A stretch of 64,000 nucleotides of DNA from Clostridia bacterium (GCA_013316045.1 WSNJ01000001.1:26241-90240), one strand, 5' to 3'. Shown: positions 1-9,831, numbered from the stretch's first letter. The notes: generated by a model not told the origin, from the letters alone. Translations and numbers: made by a program.

Positions 1-1471
1 CGCGGGGGGGGGCAGTCTTAGTATATTTTCCCGCCCTGTCGTAGAGAAACAGGCGGGTCTGAAAAAAGATTGGCTCGACGTTTCGTCGTTTATATGTTAT
101 TACGGCGATTTCGTCGAAGAACAGAAGAATTTCGACGTTGCCATTATGCACTCGAACGTTCTGTTCGGAAACGATAACGCCAAAGAAAAAGTAAAAGAAC
201 TCAGCGATAACGGTACGTATACCATCGCTTACATATCCGTAGGGGAAGATACGAATCTCGAAGTTGCCGACGGCTTAGGCGCGGGCGGCTATGCTTCCTA
301 CTACGTTTACGAAGACGGATACCCGAAAGTTAACACTAATTGGGGGTCCTATTTTGTCGACGCTTCAAATCCCGTTTGGCAGCAGAAAATTCTCGAACAG
401 GCGGGTCAGATTCTCGATTACGGCGTTGACGGACTGTTTCTCGATACGCTCGATACGGTCGACGTTCGCCCCGAATCGCTCGGCGGACTTGTAGAGCTTG
501 TAAAACTTCTGCACGAAACGTATCCCGAAGCAAAGCTCGTTGCAAACCGCGGATTCAACTTGCTTAAATACATATCCCCGTACATTTCGGGACTTATGTT
601 CGAGAGCTTTAACACGACTTACGACTTCGAAGGCAACAGAGTTACCGACCTTGACGAAGCCGCAGTCGAATATAACACTTACGTGGCTTGCAACGTTATA
701 AACGCCGTACGCAGATACGATTATTTCCCCGTATTCTGTCTTGATTACTGCAACGAATACGAGTATAATTATATGCCGCGCGAATATTACAACAACAGTT
801 GGAAGTACGACTTTATTCCTTACTGCACGTACGACCATCTTTTGTTCACGGCTTGCAACCCGAATGTCGACGTAAAAGAGCTTACCGCAAAGCGCGGCGA
901 ACTCGCTCTGAGCAAGCTCGGCTCGACGGGCTTGGGCGAAGCTAACGCCGACGTAAGCGAAAACAACCTTGCATACGCAGGCAACGAGCTTGTTACCGTA
1001 ACGGTAGACGACAACGACACCTACGTAGGCTACGATACCGCCGCAATCAACGACGGCTGGTATGCAACGCCCGAAAATCACAATCAGAACAACTGGGCGC
1101 GCGAATCGTGGGCAAGTATGGATAACACCAACGATCACTGGATACAGTTCGCGTTCGACGGCGAAAAGAGTATCTCGAAAGTAGTCGTTCACTGGGCTAA
1201 CGATAACGACACGTACTACTCGCCGCAAAAGGCAATCGTTCAGGTATGGATAAACGGTTCGTGGATTAACGTGGCAACGTTCAGCAGTGCGCCCGCGGAA
1301 GAAGACGGCGATTATCTTGCATTCCAGCAGACGACCGAGTTCACGTTCGCATCCGTTTCCACCGAAAGAGTCAGAGTCCTTCAACCGTCCGGAATGGGCT
1401 GTACCGACAAGTACGGCGACCCTGTAAGGGTTAATATTATGTGGGTTAGTGAAGTCGAAATCTTCGCTTAG
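1..1471 (+). CDS. GH114-like glycoside hydrolase with C-terminal discoidin-type domain (5' partial)
   Basis: The frame is open from base 2, so the start lies upstream of the window. Counting from the internal Met at 146, residues 1-270 resemble the GH114/TM1410 TIM barrel (endo-alpha-1,4-polygalactosaminidase family): YISVGED at 29-35, GVDGLFLDTLD at 93-103 with candidate catalytic Asp residues, NRGF at 134-137 and an ES pair near 153. Residues from about 285 to 441 look like an F5/8 type C (discoidin, CBM32-like) sugar-binding domain. Upstream of the Met is an Ala-Gly-Gly-Gly linker encoded by nine G, as in the lipoprotein at 52072, so a lipoprotein signal just left of the window is likely. 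It precedes a sugar importer, which suggests extracellular glycan cleavage. Substrate is not determined. Confidence 0.72.
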   Translation, partial: AGGGSLSIFSRPVVEKQAGLKKDWLDVSSFICYYGDFVEEQKNFDVAIMHSNVLFGNDNAKEKVKELSDNGTYTIAYISVGEDTNLEVADGLGAGGYASYYVYEDGYPKVNTNWGSYFVDASNPVWQQKILEQAGQILDYGVDGLFLDTLDTVDVRPESLGGLVELVKLLHETYPEAKLVANRGFNLLKYISPYISGLMFESFNTTYDFEGNRVTDLDEAAVEYNTYVACNVINAVRRYDYFPVFCLDYCNEYEYNYMPREYYNNSWKYDFIPYCTYDHLLFTACNPNVDVKELTAKRGELALSKLGSTGLGEANADVSENNLAYAGNELVTVTVDDNDTYVGYDTAAINDGWYATPENHNQNNWARESWASMDNTNDHWIQFAFDGEKSISKVVVHWANDNDTYYSPQKAIVQVWINGSWINVATFSSAPAEEDGDYLAFQQTTEFTFASVSTERVRVLQPSGMGCTDKYGDPVRVNIMWVSEVEIFA

Positions 1472-1472
1472 C

Positions 1473-1594
1473 GGCGGCGTATACGGGCGCGCATAACGGC
1501 TACGTTCGGTTTGCCACCTTGGTCATTTATGCGAAATAAACTCCCGTCGGCGGCAAACCGACTGTTGCCGTTCTTCACACCCGTCTCCGCCGCC
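1473..1594. repeat. Long imperfect palindrome directly after a stop codon (family B)
   Basis: Left arm 1473-1487 (GGCGGCGTATACGGG) pairs with right arm 1580-1594 (CCCGTCTCCGCCGCC) apart from two mismatches, and pairing continues inward. It begins 1 nt after the stop codon of the GH114-like gene. Three relatives are at 5571, 23445 and 31391. The left arm always keeps GTATA and the right arm GTCT or its equivalent, so a specific mismatch is conserved. Confidence 0.7.
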
Positions 1595-1610
1595 TACGGC
1601 GGTAGTAACT

Positions 1611-1690
1611 GTCATTTCGACCAAGCGACGAAGTCGCGCGTGGAGAAATCTCTAAAACTATACTTCGCTCGGTTTCGGAGATTCCTTACT
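1611..1690. repeat. TCATTTCGA-family interspersed repeat (family A)
   Basis: One copy of the dispersed repeat that starts GTCATTTCGA and ends GGAGAAATCT. Related copies fill most large gene-free gaps in the window (5.7, 9.8, 13.9, 23.6 and 34.2 kb). No reading frame is supported here. Confidence 0.75.
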
Positions 1691-1711
1691 TAAAAATATA
1701 GGAGAAAGAAT

Positions 1712-3703
1712 ATGAAAAAAATCTTAAAAACTGTACTTACCGTAATAACGGCGGTTATTCTGTCGGTGTCGGTAATGGGTTGCGGATACGAACCCGATTA
1801 CAGCTACGTTGCGATAGACCCCGGAACGCTTCCCGCGCCCGTAGTGAGCCGCGACGACCCTACGTTCCGCGAGCATTATCCTATGCTCGAACCGTACGAC
1901 GAACCCGTTAAAATCACGGTTGCGGCTGTTGCGTATCAACCGAAATCGGGAGTTCCGTCGAATACGACGCCCGAGAATCAGGCGTTCAACAAGATAGCAA
2001 AGCAGTATCTCAACATCGAGCTGGTATACACGACCGTCGGCGCGTCCACGGTGTACGATTCTAAGTTGAATCTTGCAATCGGCGCGGGCAACACTCCCGA
2101 TATGTTCTACACGACGGACGGTTCGCTGTTCTCGTCGCTCAGAGATACGGGCGCGCTGGCTGATTTAAGCGGCTACTTCTACAATCTCAATGACGAATTA
2201 CTCGAAAACTACTTAACGTATATGCCCGACTTACTTCCCACGGTTATGAAAGAAGGCGGCTTATACGCGCTCCCTATGATAACGAACACGTATGCGGCGG
2301 CTCAGCGGCTCTATATCCGCAAGGATTGGCTCGATATAGTCGAAATGGACGCTCCTCCGACTACGGTTGAAGAAATGATAGCCGTAGGTCAGGCGTTCGT
2401 AGACAATAAGGCTGCGATTGCCGCTAAAACGGGCATTCCCGCAAACCGCATAATTCCGTTTGCTATGCAGAAAGAGCTTACCTGGGCGGGGTCGTACTCG
2501 GCGGAAGGCTTGTTCAACGCGCACGGCGCGTCGATAGGCGCATACTTCGACGACGGCAACGGCGACCTTATAGCGTCCACGACTTCGCAGGAAACGAAGA
2601 ACGCGCTTTCTACTATGCGCGAAATGTACTCCAAAGGCATACTCGACGTAGATTTCACTTCCAAAACGACCGAGCAGATTCAGGCAAACATAAGAGCGGG
2701 CTACGTAGGTATGACGTTCGGCGAGTGGTGGCTTCCGAAAGACGCTCTCGACGACAGCTACAAGGCTGAACAAAAGGGCGAAGAACCCGTTGATTGGACT
2801 TGGGTCGATTTGCCGAACTACGGCGATAACGAATCGTTGCCCGTGGTAAGCCGCGTTTCGGTTTCGGGCTACAATCTTGTTTCGAGCAAGTGCGCTCACC
2901 CCGAAGCGGTAGTCAAGCTCATAAATCTTTTCTACGACATTTACTACTCCGACGACAGCGCGGAACGCTACGTCGACAAGACCACGGGCGCATCGCTCAC
3001 GCTTCCGTCCGCAGGCTTCGACGACCAACTCGTTCCCATCAAACTCTGGGACGGCATATCGTCGATAAGAGAGTACGAGCGCGTTCAGAAAGTGTTCAAG
3101 GACCTTTTCGACGCAGGTTTCGGCGACACGGAAGCCCGCCTTAAAGACGGCGCGACCGAAGAAGTTGCGAGCGCGGAGCAAGGCGACTACGTAGTAAGCT
3201 CGGCTAACAACGTTACTACTATATTAAAGCGCAGTCTTATCGCCGAGATAGAAGCCAATCCGACCTACAAAGAGATTTTCGACACAATGAAAAACCGCGA
3301 AAAGATTCTGCACTTTGCGGACGGGTATCCGTACTATGCGGCAATGCGCAGACTCGAAGAGCACCCCGACGAAGATAAGTTAACGCAGAAAGAGCGCGCG
3401 GGCTGGGGAATTTACCACGAAATGATAGACCCCGACGGCTCGTACGCATACGTCGTAGACCTTACCACGGGCGCGAAGAAAGCCAAGTACAACGAGTTCT
3501 ACGGCGCGTCGCTTACCACTATGAAAGACTTCGGCAGTTACCTTACCGACAGAGTAAACGAGATATTCACTCAGATAATAACGGGCGAACTCGAACTTAA
3601 CTACTTCGACGAATTCGTAACCAAAACGTACAACAAGAACGGCGGCGACAAGATTATAAAGCAGGTCAACGCCTGGTACGACGCTCAACCAAAAAAGGAT
3701 TAA
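1712..3703 (+). CDS. ABC transporter extracellular solute-binding lipoprotein (LplA/YtcQ type)
   Basis: This 663-aa protein has a signal peptide and a lipobox ending in Cys24 (SVMGC), so it should be anchored outside the membrane. The body has the fold pattern of family-1 solute-binding proteins of the Bacillus/Paenibacillus LplA group, which are longer (500-660 aa) than maltose-type binders. A GGAGA site at about 1701 supports this start. Two permease genes follow at 18 and 12 nt, giving an operon, and the upstream gene is a glycan hydrolase. The expected ligand is an oligosaccharide, but none can be named. No ATPase gene accompanies the system. Confidence 0.9.
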   Translation: MKKILKTVLTVITAVILSVSVMGCGYEPDYSYVAIDPGTLPAPVVSRDDPTFREHYPMLEPYDEPVKITVAAVAYQPKSGVPSNTTPENQAFNKIAKQYLNIELVYTTVGASTVYDSKLNLAIGAGNTPDMFYTTDGSLFSSLRDTGALADLSGYFYNLNDELLENYLTYMPDLLPTVMKEGGLYALPMITNTYAAAQRLYIRKDWLDIVEMDAPPTTVEEMIAVGQAFVDNKAAIAAKTGIPANRIIPFAMQKELTWAGSYSAEGLFNAHGASIGAYFDDGNGDLIASTTSQETKNALSTMREMYSKGILDVDFTSKTTEQIQANIRAGYVGMTFGEWWLPKDALDDSYKAEQKGEEPVDWTWVDLPNYGDNESLPVVSRVSVSGYNLVSSKCAHPEAVVKLINLFYDIYYSDDSAERYVDKTTGASLTLPSAGFDDQLVPIKLWDGISSIREYERVQKVFKDLFDAGFGDTEARLKDGATEEVASAEQGDYVVSSANNVTTILKRSLIAEIEANPTYKEIFDTMKNREKILHFADGYPYYAAMRRLEEHPDEDKLTQKERAGWGIYHEMIDPDGSYAYVVDLTTGAKKAKYNEFYGASLTTMKDFGSYLTDRVNEIFTQIITGELELNYFDEFVTKTYNKNGGDKIIKQVNAWYDAQPKKD

Positions 3704-3721
3704 CGATAAAGGCAGGAAGAT

Positions 3722-4639
3722 ATGGAAAAAGCGTTCAGAATTTCTAAATATGCGAAAATAAAAAGGCAGGCGTCTTTTCACCTTATGATGTTGCCCGGCA
3801 TCGTGCTCGGCATAGTGTTTTCGGTCGTTCCGCTTATCGGCATAATAATGGCGTTCGAAAACTACAATTCCGCGCTCGGAATGTTCGGCTCGCAGTGGGT
3901 GGACGTGTACAACTTCAAATTACTGTTTTCGCGCGACGATTTCTGGACGGCTACGCGCAACACCGTAATTATAGCTTTGTATAAGCTGGTTCTGAACTCG
4001 GTATTGTCCATAATACTCGCGCTTCTTATCAACGAAGTAAACAACAAGCACCTTAAAAAGAGCGTGCAGACGATAATATTTTTGCCGTACTTTTTGTCCT
4101 GGGTGCTTCTCGGAAACATAATGGTCGAAATGTTCTCTACTACGGGAACGGTAAACCTTATACTCGGAAAACTCGGGATAGCGGGCAAGTCCTGGATAAC
4201 GTCGAAGAATCATTTCAGGCTTATAGTCATAATTTCGGACGTGTGGAAAACGGTCGGTTATCAGGTGGTCGTATTCCTTGCGGCGATAACGGGCATAGAC
4301 CCCGAGCTGTACGAAGCGGCAAAGATAGACGGCGCGGGGCATACGAGCAGGTGTTTGCACGTAACTATTCCCGGCATAATGTCTATGATTGTTCTTATGT
4401 GTATACTCAACATAGGCAACATAATGAACGCGGGATTCGAGCAAATACTCGTTATGTACAACCCGTCGGTTTATTCCACGGGCGACATACTCGATACGAT
4501 GGTTTACCGCATAGGTCTTACGCAGAATAACTTCTCTATGGGTACCGCGATAGGACTTTTCAAGTCGATAGTAAGTTGTTTCTTCTTTGCTATTTCTTAC
4601 GGAATTGCGTACAAGGTAAAAGGTTACAGGATTTTCTGA
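3722..4639 (+). CDS. ABC sugar transporter permease, LplB/YteP type
   Basis: A 305-aa inner membrane protein with about six hydrophobic helices, beginning with a basic cytoplasmic stretch and a first helix at residues 20-45. The EAAKIDGAG segment near residue 196 is the permease EAA loop that contacts the ATPase. It is the first of two permeases behind the binding lipoprotein and pairs with the gene at 4652 to form the channel. AGGAAG lies just before the ATG. Family assignment is secure and the transported sugar is unknown. Confidence 0.92.
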   Translation: MEKAFRISKYAKIKRQASFHLMMLPGIVLGIVFSVVPLIGIIMAFENYNSALGMFGSQWVDVYNFKLLFSRDDFWTATRNTVIIALYKLVLNSVLSIILALLINEVNNKHLKKSVQTIIFLPYFLSWVLLGNIMVEMFSTTGTVNLILGKLGIAGKSWITSKNHFRLIVIISDVWKTVGYQVVVFLAAITGIDPELYEAAKIDGAGHTSRCLHVTIPGIMSMIVLMCILNIGNIMNAGFEQILVMYNPSVYSTGDILDTMVYRIGLTQNNFSMGTAIGLFKSIVSCFFFAISYGIAYKVKGYRIF

Positions 4640-4651
4640 GGGGATAACGCT

Positions 4652-5575
4652 ATGGATACGCTAATGGAAAAAACAAAACCTATGAAAATCAAGACTACCG
4701 CTTCGCGGAGAGTGTTTACCGTACTGAACGGCGCGTTTCTTATAATCTTTTCGATTTTCTGCCTGTTGCCGTTTATCAATCTTTTGGCGATTTCGCTTTC
4801 AAACGCCGAATCGGTCGACGCGGGCTTAGTCAGCTTTTACCCGATGAACCCCACGGGCGACGCGTACAAGTACCTTTTGCAGAACAGCGAGTTTTTCCGC
4901 GCGTTCGGTTGGAGCGTTTTGAGAGTAGTGCTCGGAACGGTTATTTCGCTCGCGGTCATAACGCTTGCGGCATATCCGCTGTCTAAGTCGAAATCGCGTT
5001 TCAGCGGAAGAACGTTCTACACCGTGTTCTTTATAGTAATAATGTTCTTTTCGGGCGGACTCGTTCCCACGTATATGGTTATAACTAAGCTCGGAATGTA
5101 CAACACAATCTGGGCGCTCGTTCTGCCCACGGCAATGAACGCTTGGAATATGGTTTTGCTGATAAACTTTTTCAGGCTCGTACCGCAGCAGCTCGAAGAA
5201 TCGGCAATGTTGGAAGGAGCGGGGAATTTCAGAATACTTTGGAGCATTTATCTGCCCGTATCGTTGCCCGCGCTCGCTACCGTAATACTGTTTACGGCGG
5301 TACAGCATTGGAACAGCTGGTTCGACGGCGCGATATATATGAACCCTACGAAAGTGCCGCTTCAATCGTATATCTACAATATGATTAACGAAGCGAACGA
5401 GCTTTCCAACAAGGGCAACCTTTCCGAAGCGGAACGCGCGCGTCTTGAAGCTCTCCCGGGAAAAACTTTGCGTTCGGCGCAAATCTTTATAGCAATGATT
5501 CCTATAATGGCGGTTTATCCGTTCGCGCAGAAGTTTTTCGTTAAAGGGCTTGTGCTCGGCAGCGTCAAAGGCTGA
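4652..5575 (+). CDS. ABC sugar transporter permease, LplC/YtcP type
   Basis: A 307-aa membrane permease of the CUT1 second-subunit group, with six predicted helices and an EAA-type loop reading EESAMLEGAGNF near residue 180. It starts 12 nt after the previous permease. The C-terminus (FVKGLVLGSVKG) is typical of LplC/YtcP proteins. The stop codon lies inside the left arm of the palindrome at 5571-5697, so transcription probably ends or is processed there. Confidence 0.92.
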   Translation: MDTLMEKTKPMKIKTTASRRVFTVLNGAFLIIFSIFCLLPFINLLAISLSNAESVDAGLVSFYPMNPTGDAYKYLLQNSEFFRAFGWSVLRVVLGTVISLAVITLAAYPLSKSKSRFSGRTFYTVFFIVIMFFSGGLVPTYMVITKLGMYNTIWALVLPTAMNAWNMVLLINFFRLVPQQLEESAMLEGAGNFRILWSIYLPVSLPALATVILFTAVQHWNSWFDGAIYMNPTKVPLQSYIYNMINEANELSNKGNLSEAERARLEALPGKTLRSAQIFIAMIPIMAVYPFAQKFFVKGLVLGSVKG

Positions 5576-5697
5576 GAGCGTATTCATCGGCGTATACGGA
5601 CTACGCGCGCCGCGTCGGCGCGGTTACGTATGTTTGGATACGCGCCCTTGCCGCCGCGTCGCCTGTTGTCCGTCTACGCCGCGACTACGCTCTCAGC
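5571..5697. repeat. Long imperfect palindrome overlapping a stop codon (family B)
   Basis: The outer 12 bp (5571-5582, GCTGAGAGCGTA) are the exact reverse complement of 5686-5697, and the left arm contains the TGA stop of the permease gene. The inner arms pair with a few conserved mismatches. Total length is 127 bp, the same as the copy at 31391-31517, but the outer stems of the two copies are unrelated in sequence. Confidence 0.8.
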
Positions 5698-5699
5698 GG

Positions 5700-5935
5700 A
5701 GCGGCGCGCACCGCAACACTGTCCTCAGCCGAGCGTCGCAGTCGCGAACGCCACGAGCCGCAGGCGAGTATTTCGACCAAGCGACGCGCACCGCATCACT
5801 GTCCTCAGCCGAGCGTCGCAGACGCGAACGCCACGAGCCGCAGGCGAGTATTTCGACCAAGCAACGCGCACCGCATCACTGTCATTTCGACCAAGCGACG
5901 CAGTCGCGCGCGGAGAAATCTCCGAAAATTTATCC
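5700..5935. repeat. Tandem GC-rich and TCATTTCGA-family repeats
   Basis: A unit of about 80 bp (CCTCAGCCGAGCGTCGCAG through GAGTATTTCGACCAAGC) occurs twice with a third partial copy and runs into a standard GTCATTTCGACC to GGAGAAATCT repeat. The same CCTCAGCCGAGCGTCGCAG unit recurs at about 9920. The open frames across it are repeat-derived and not credible genes. Confidence 0.8.
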
Positions 5936-5970
5936 TTAAAAAACAACTATCAAGGAGGTCTTGATTAAAT

Positions 5971-7695
5971 ATGAAAAAACGTATTATAGCATATCTTGCG
6001 GCGGCGCTTATGACGCTTGCGTGCGTGGGTTGCAACAAAGCCAAAACGCCCGAGTGGACGGACACGGTTCCGCGCCCCGAGATAACCGCGCCCAACGTAA
6101 ACGGCAGTTACGTAACGTATCCCGAAGCGCCCGAGAACGCGCCTGCCGACGCCGATACGAACAAAGCGCCGACGGTTAAGGGCTACGCGTCCTACGGCGA
6201 GTACGAAATAAACGCGGACGGCGAATTCCCCGTAATTACGTACGACAATCTCAACGATTGGGACTACGTGTATGCGGCGGTAGATAATTATCACGCGGAG
6301 TACGGCAATATCATTATTACCGTAAACAGTCAGACCGCCGAAAAAATAACGGTTCAGGCGATATATTACGAAATGTATACCGATAACAACCGCGCGGTTA
6401 CCGTATATTCGGGCGACCTTGGCGGACAGACCGACAGGCGTATTATAGCTCGGCTCGACAAGTTCACAAAGCTGAACGGCGAGTGGCAGACTATGGGCAG
6501 CGGAAACCTGCTCGAAAACGCTAAGATTATCGGCTTTGCAATTTTCGTCGATTCGATTCCCGTGCAGGTTGTTTCCGACCGAAAGGGGAGCGTAACGATT
6601 AAGTCGTTCGAGTTCGTCAAAGACGATAACCCGGGGCTTGATATGCAATACATAGTGCCGTCCGTCAACTTCGACGGGTCTGCTACCAACGAAGGCTCGG
6701 GTTACAATCTCGAAAGCGTTAAAAACGATTCCGAAAATCCCGAACTCGTTACGGGACTTAAAGTTTCCTATGACGGAGTAAAACAGTATTCGCAGGTTTA
6801 TATCCCGATTATGGATAAAGATTCCGTTCCCGATTATGCGGAGTTTTCGATAAAGCTCAACACGACGGGCGTAAAAGGGTATTCCATAGGCGTTATGTTC
6901 TCCACCGGCGGCAATAATTGGCAGAATTACGTTTCTATGGTAACGGTTACCAACGCCGCGGACGGAGAACACGAGCACACGGTTAACTTCGACGGAACTT
7001 CGCCTATATCTATGGGCGATTGGTCGAGCGTTCCCGGAGAATTTATAAAAAATTACGGCGTATATCAGATTTGTATCTGGTTCGACTCGCTCGACGGAAT
7101 GGATAACAACAATTCGGGCGAAGCGGTTGTAAGCGATATCGTATTCAACCGTACCGCAACCGACGGCGCGACTATCGGCAGAGCTTGGTCGACCACGATT
7201 TCGTCGAATATTTCTTACGATAATATCGAACTCGGCGGCAAAGGCACGGTAACGTATTCCTGGTATTCGTCTTGGTACTATCTTTCGATGCCTGTTTCGG
7301 GCTACACCCCCGACGCGCCCAAATCGAAAATGATAGTTAAGTTCACTGCCGAAGAAATCGACCGTATGGGTATTGCGCTCGTTGCGTCCAACGTAAAACA
7401 GAACAACGGCGAAGCGGTGCTCTGTTCGACTTGGGAAACGTTCGGCGTAACCGAAAGCGGAGCTTCGGGAACCGATTCCGCCGCTTACGGAACTACGTAC
7501 AAGGTCGAAAAAGACGGGAACGATTGGACTATAACGTTCGATTTCTCGAAAGCTAAAAAGCAGTCCGACGGAAACGCTTTCTGGGAAGCAACTTTAACGG
7601 CTCTGAGAATTTACCTTAACGACCCGTCGGGAGCGTCGTCGGGCTTTGCGGGAACGAGAACTATCGAGTTCACTTCCATAGTGTTTGAAGATTAA
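5971..7695 (+). CDS. Secreted beta-rich lipoprotein, possible carbohydrate binder
   Basis: A 574-aa protein with a signal peptide and a lipobox at Cys21 (LACVGC), preceded by a strong AAGGAGG site. The mature part is rich in Thr, Ser, Asn, Tyr and Trp and appears to contain three beta-sandwich-like segments (about 60-215, 220-390 and 395-574). Each ends in a strand such as VTIKSFEFVKDD or RTIEFTSIVFED, a pattern common in carbohydrate-binding modules. No catalytic motif is visible. It lies between the sugar importer and the surface protein at 7755, whose domains have a similar pattern, so a role in surface glycan capture is inferred. No named family is recognised with confidence. Confidence 0.7.
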   Translation: MKKRIIAYLAAALMTLACVGCNKAKTPEWTDTVPRPEITAPNVNGSYVTYPEAPENAPADADTNKAPTVKGYASYGEYEINADGEFPVITYDNLNDWDYVYAAVDNYHAEYGNIIITVNSQTAEKITVQAIYYEMYTDNNRAVTVYSGDLGGQTDRRIIARLDKFTKLNGEWQTMGSGNLLENAKIIGFAIFVDSIPVQVVSDRKGSVTIKSFEFVKDDNPGLDMQYIVPSVNFDGSATNEGSGYNLESVKNDSENPELVTGLKVSYDGVKQYSQVYIPIMDKDSVPDYAEFSIKLNTTGVKGYSIGVMFSTGGNNWQNYVSMVTVTNAADGEHEHTVNFDGTSPISMGDWSSVPGEFIKNYGVYQICIWFDSLDGMDNNNSGEAVVSDIVFNRTATDGATIGRAWSTTISSNISYDNIELGGKGTVTYSWYSSWYYLSMPVSGYTPDAPKSKMIVKFTAEEIDRMGIALVASNVKQNNGEAVLCSTWETFGVTESGASGTDSAAYGTTYKVEKDGNDWTITFDFSKAKKQSDGNAFWEATLTALRIYLNDPSGASSGFAGTRTIEFTSIVFED

Positions 7696-7754
7696 AATTT
7701 TTTCAAGTCAAATTTCGGGCAAAAGCCCGTTAAAATAAGGAGGAATTATTAAAA

Positions 7755-9830
7755 ATGAAAAAGGCAAAATGGTTATGCACTCTCGTGCTTGCGCTGTGTT
7801 TGGCGCTGTGTATGGGAGTAGCGGTTACGGCAGCCGCCGACGGCGAGCTGACCGTAGGGTCGATAAGCGCCGCGCCGGGTCTTGACGTAAATGGAACTGC
7901 CGACGGAAAAACGCAGTTATCTTTTACGAATGGAAATGCATTGCAAGGAACTGTTGAAATTGGTAACTATGTAAATGAATCTATTGAAATCAAATTGGTT
8001 TCCGATGCTGATGTAAGAGTACGCATTGCGTTGTTGAGTTATGATTGGAGCACAGCATTAGCGTGGGAAAATGATTTAGGGCAGTGGGATGCGAAAACGA
8101 TACCCGCAGGGCAGGAAACTACAATTCTTTCTAATGGATATACGGAAGGAACGACAGCTGCAAATTGTCATTTGTGCATTTATTTCTACGATACGGGAAC
8201 TGTAACGATAAACAGTTTCAAAGTCGGTGAAGTAAGTTATACGCCTTCTCAATATATCCCGCCCGAAACCCCTACCGATACGGTTCTTAAAGGATATAGC
8301 GATTGGACGGGTTCGAATAACGTTACGATTTCGCAAAACAATCTCGATACTTCGCTTACGTCCGACGGCATAACCGACGGTATAGCAACCGTTACGTTTA
8401 GCGACGCCGCAGTCGAAGATTATACCGATTCCGTAACGGGTGAAACTGCAAAAATTACCCATATAACGATTCCTATCGACGGAGTACCTACGGGTTGGAG
8501 CAATTTGTACGTCAAATATAAGGCTACGAGCGGAATAAGCGCAATCGAAGCGCATATGAACGAAGTTCTTATATCCGAAACCAATCCTAAACCCGATTTG
8601 CAAGGTAAAAAAGTATTTATGTGCGGAAATATTTTTTCCGCTTGGAACGTAACTACTTTTGCGGCTCAGACCGACGGTTATAAACTTTCGGTATGTTCGA
8701 TAGGCACTTATGCGGCTACCGTTACTCAAAAAACGGCGTTGGTATTCTCGGTTAAGTTTGCCGCAGGCGCAATCGCAAGCGAGCAGAGCATAGAATTCGG
8801 CGGAATAGCGTTTGCAAATGCAAAACCCTCTTTTGCAACCGACGACCCGAACGTTACTTCGGCTGTCGGACCTTTGACGCAAGACCAAAGCCGTTTTACG
8901 ATAACTCAGAGCGGCGACGGCACCGTAATTTCTTGGGCGGCAAAAGACGGGGCAAACTACAACTTTGTAAATGTTCCCGTAACGAATTGGCAGACTTCCG
9001 ACAGATTTGTAAAAATGGTATTCAGCGCAGATAAAGATTTTACAATGGCTGTTTACGAAGGCAACAGCAACGTAGTAAGCGGACACACCTTGTATAAAGG
9101 CGGTGTAGAACAAACCTTATACGTTGACACTACGAAAGCGCAAATTGCTATCAAGGCGGGCGACGTTGGTTTAAGACTTTACTTGGATACGCAGGACGAG
9201 AGCGAAGCGAAAGTACTTACTATCAAGTCTATCGAATTCGTAGAAACGGCAGTCGCTTCCAAGCCCGAAGAAACCGCACTTACGATTAACTATGCGGCTG
9301 AAACCGTTACGTTCGACGCGGAAACTATAATCGTTTATTCCGACCAAGGTACTACCGCAATCGAGAGCGGCGCAAAAGTAACCCCGGGAACCAAACTCTA
9401 TATGCGCACCAAGGCAAGCGACGGATACGTTCAGAGCGAACTCGCGGAATTTAACGTTCCCGCTCGTCCCGCCGCAGAAGAAATCACGCCCACCGCTTCC
9501 GCAACGGCTATAACGGTTACGAAAGAAGGTTACAGCTTTAAGATAGGCGACGGCGAGTGGACTGCCGTAGGCGCGTTTACGGGACTTACCGCAGGCACGG
9601 AATACACGATTACGTACAGAAAAGACGCAACCGCTACTTCGTTTGCTTCGGAAGAAAAAACCGTTAAGGTTACCACTACCGCGGCGGCAGGCGAAGAAAC
9701 CCCCGCACCCGCTAAAAAGGGTTGTAAGAATGCCGTAAGCGGCGGCGCGCTCTACGCGTTCCTTGCCGTTTGCTTCGCCGTTATCGCATTCTGCGGAGTA
9801 AGACTTATAAAGAAAAGCAAGAGAGATTAA
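7755..9830 (+). CDS. Membrane-anchored multi-domain surface protein with GC-motif C-terminal anchor
   Basis: A 691-aa secreted protein: signal peptide at 1-28, three beta-sandwich segments (about 30-170, 180-360 and 370-490) similar in style to the lipoprotein upstream, then two fibronectin-like repeats (500-650). The C-terminus is a Lys-rich stretch with KKGCKNAVSGG, a hydrophobic helix and the basic tail KKSKRD, which resembles a sorting or anchoring signal but lacks LPXTG. An AGGAGG site precedes the start. Bases 7905-8245 are visibly AT-richer, with codon choice unlike the rest of the gene, suggesting recombination in the first domain. Function is unknown; surface glycan binding is inferred from context. 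Confidence 0.75.
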   Translation: MKKAKWLCTLVLALCLALCMGVAVTAAADGELTVGSISAAPGLDVNGTADGKTQLSFTNGNALQGTVEIGNYVNESIEIKLVSDADVRVRIALLSYDWSTALAWENDLGQWDAKTIPAGQETTILSNGYTEGTTAANCHLCIYFYDTGTVTINSFKVGEVSYTPSQYIPPETPTDTVLKGYSDWTGSNNVTISQNNLDTSLTSDGITDGIATVTFSDAAVEDYTDSVTGETAKITHITIPIDGVPTGWSNLYVKYKATSGISAIEAHMNEVLISETNPKPDLQGKKVFMCGNIFSAWNVTTFAAQTDGYKLSVCSIGTYAATVTQKTALVFSVKFAAGAIASEQSIEFGGIAFANAKPSFATDDPNVTSAVGPLTQDQSRFTITQSGDGTVISWAAKDGANYNFVNVPVTNWQTSDRFVKMVFSADKDFTMAVYEGNSNVVSGHTLYKGGVEQTLYVDTTKAQIAIKAGDVGLRLYLDTQDESEAKVLTIKSIEFVETAVASKPEETALTINYAAETVTFDAETIIVYSDQGTTAIESGAKVTPGTKLYMRTKASDGYVQSELAEFNVPARPAAEEITPTASATAITVTKEGYSFKIGDGEWTAVGAFTGLTAGTEYTITYRKDATATSFASEEKTVKVTTTAAAGEETPAPAKKGCKNAVSGGALYAFLAVCFAVIAFCGVRLIKKSKRD

Positions 9831-9831
9831 A

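Noticed and set aside
365-1384. Long minus-strand open frame opposite the GH114-like gene, and similar long antisense frames across the window
   Set aside because: They mirror strong codon bias of the real genes, lack ribosome sites and encode Arg/Val-rich sequences without domains.
5600-5968. Frames coding repeated Arg/Ser-rich peptides in 5550-5968
   Set aside because: They are translations of the tandem repeats and change with unit number.
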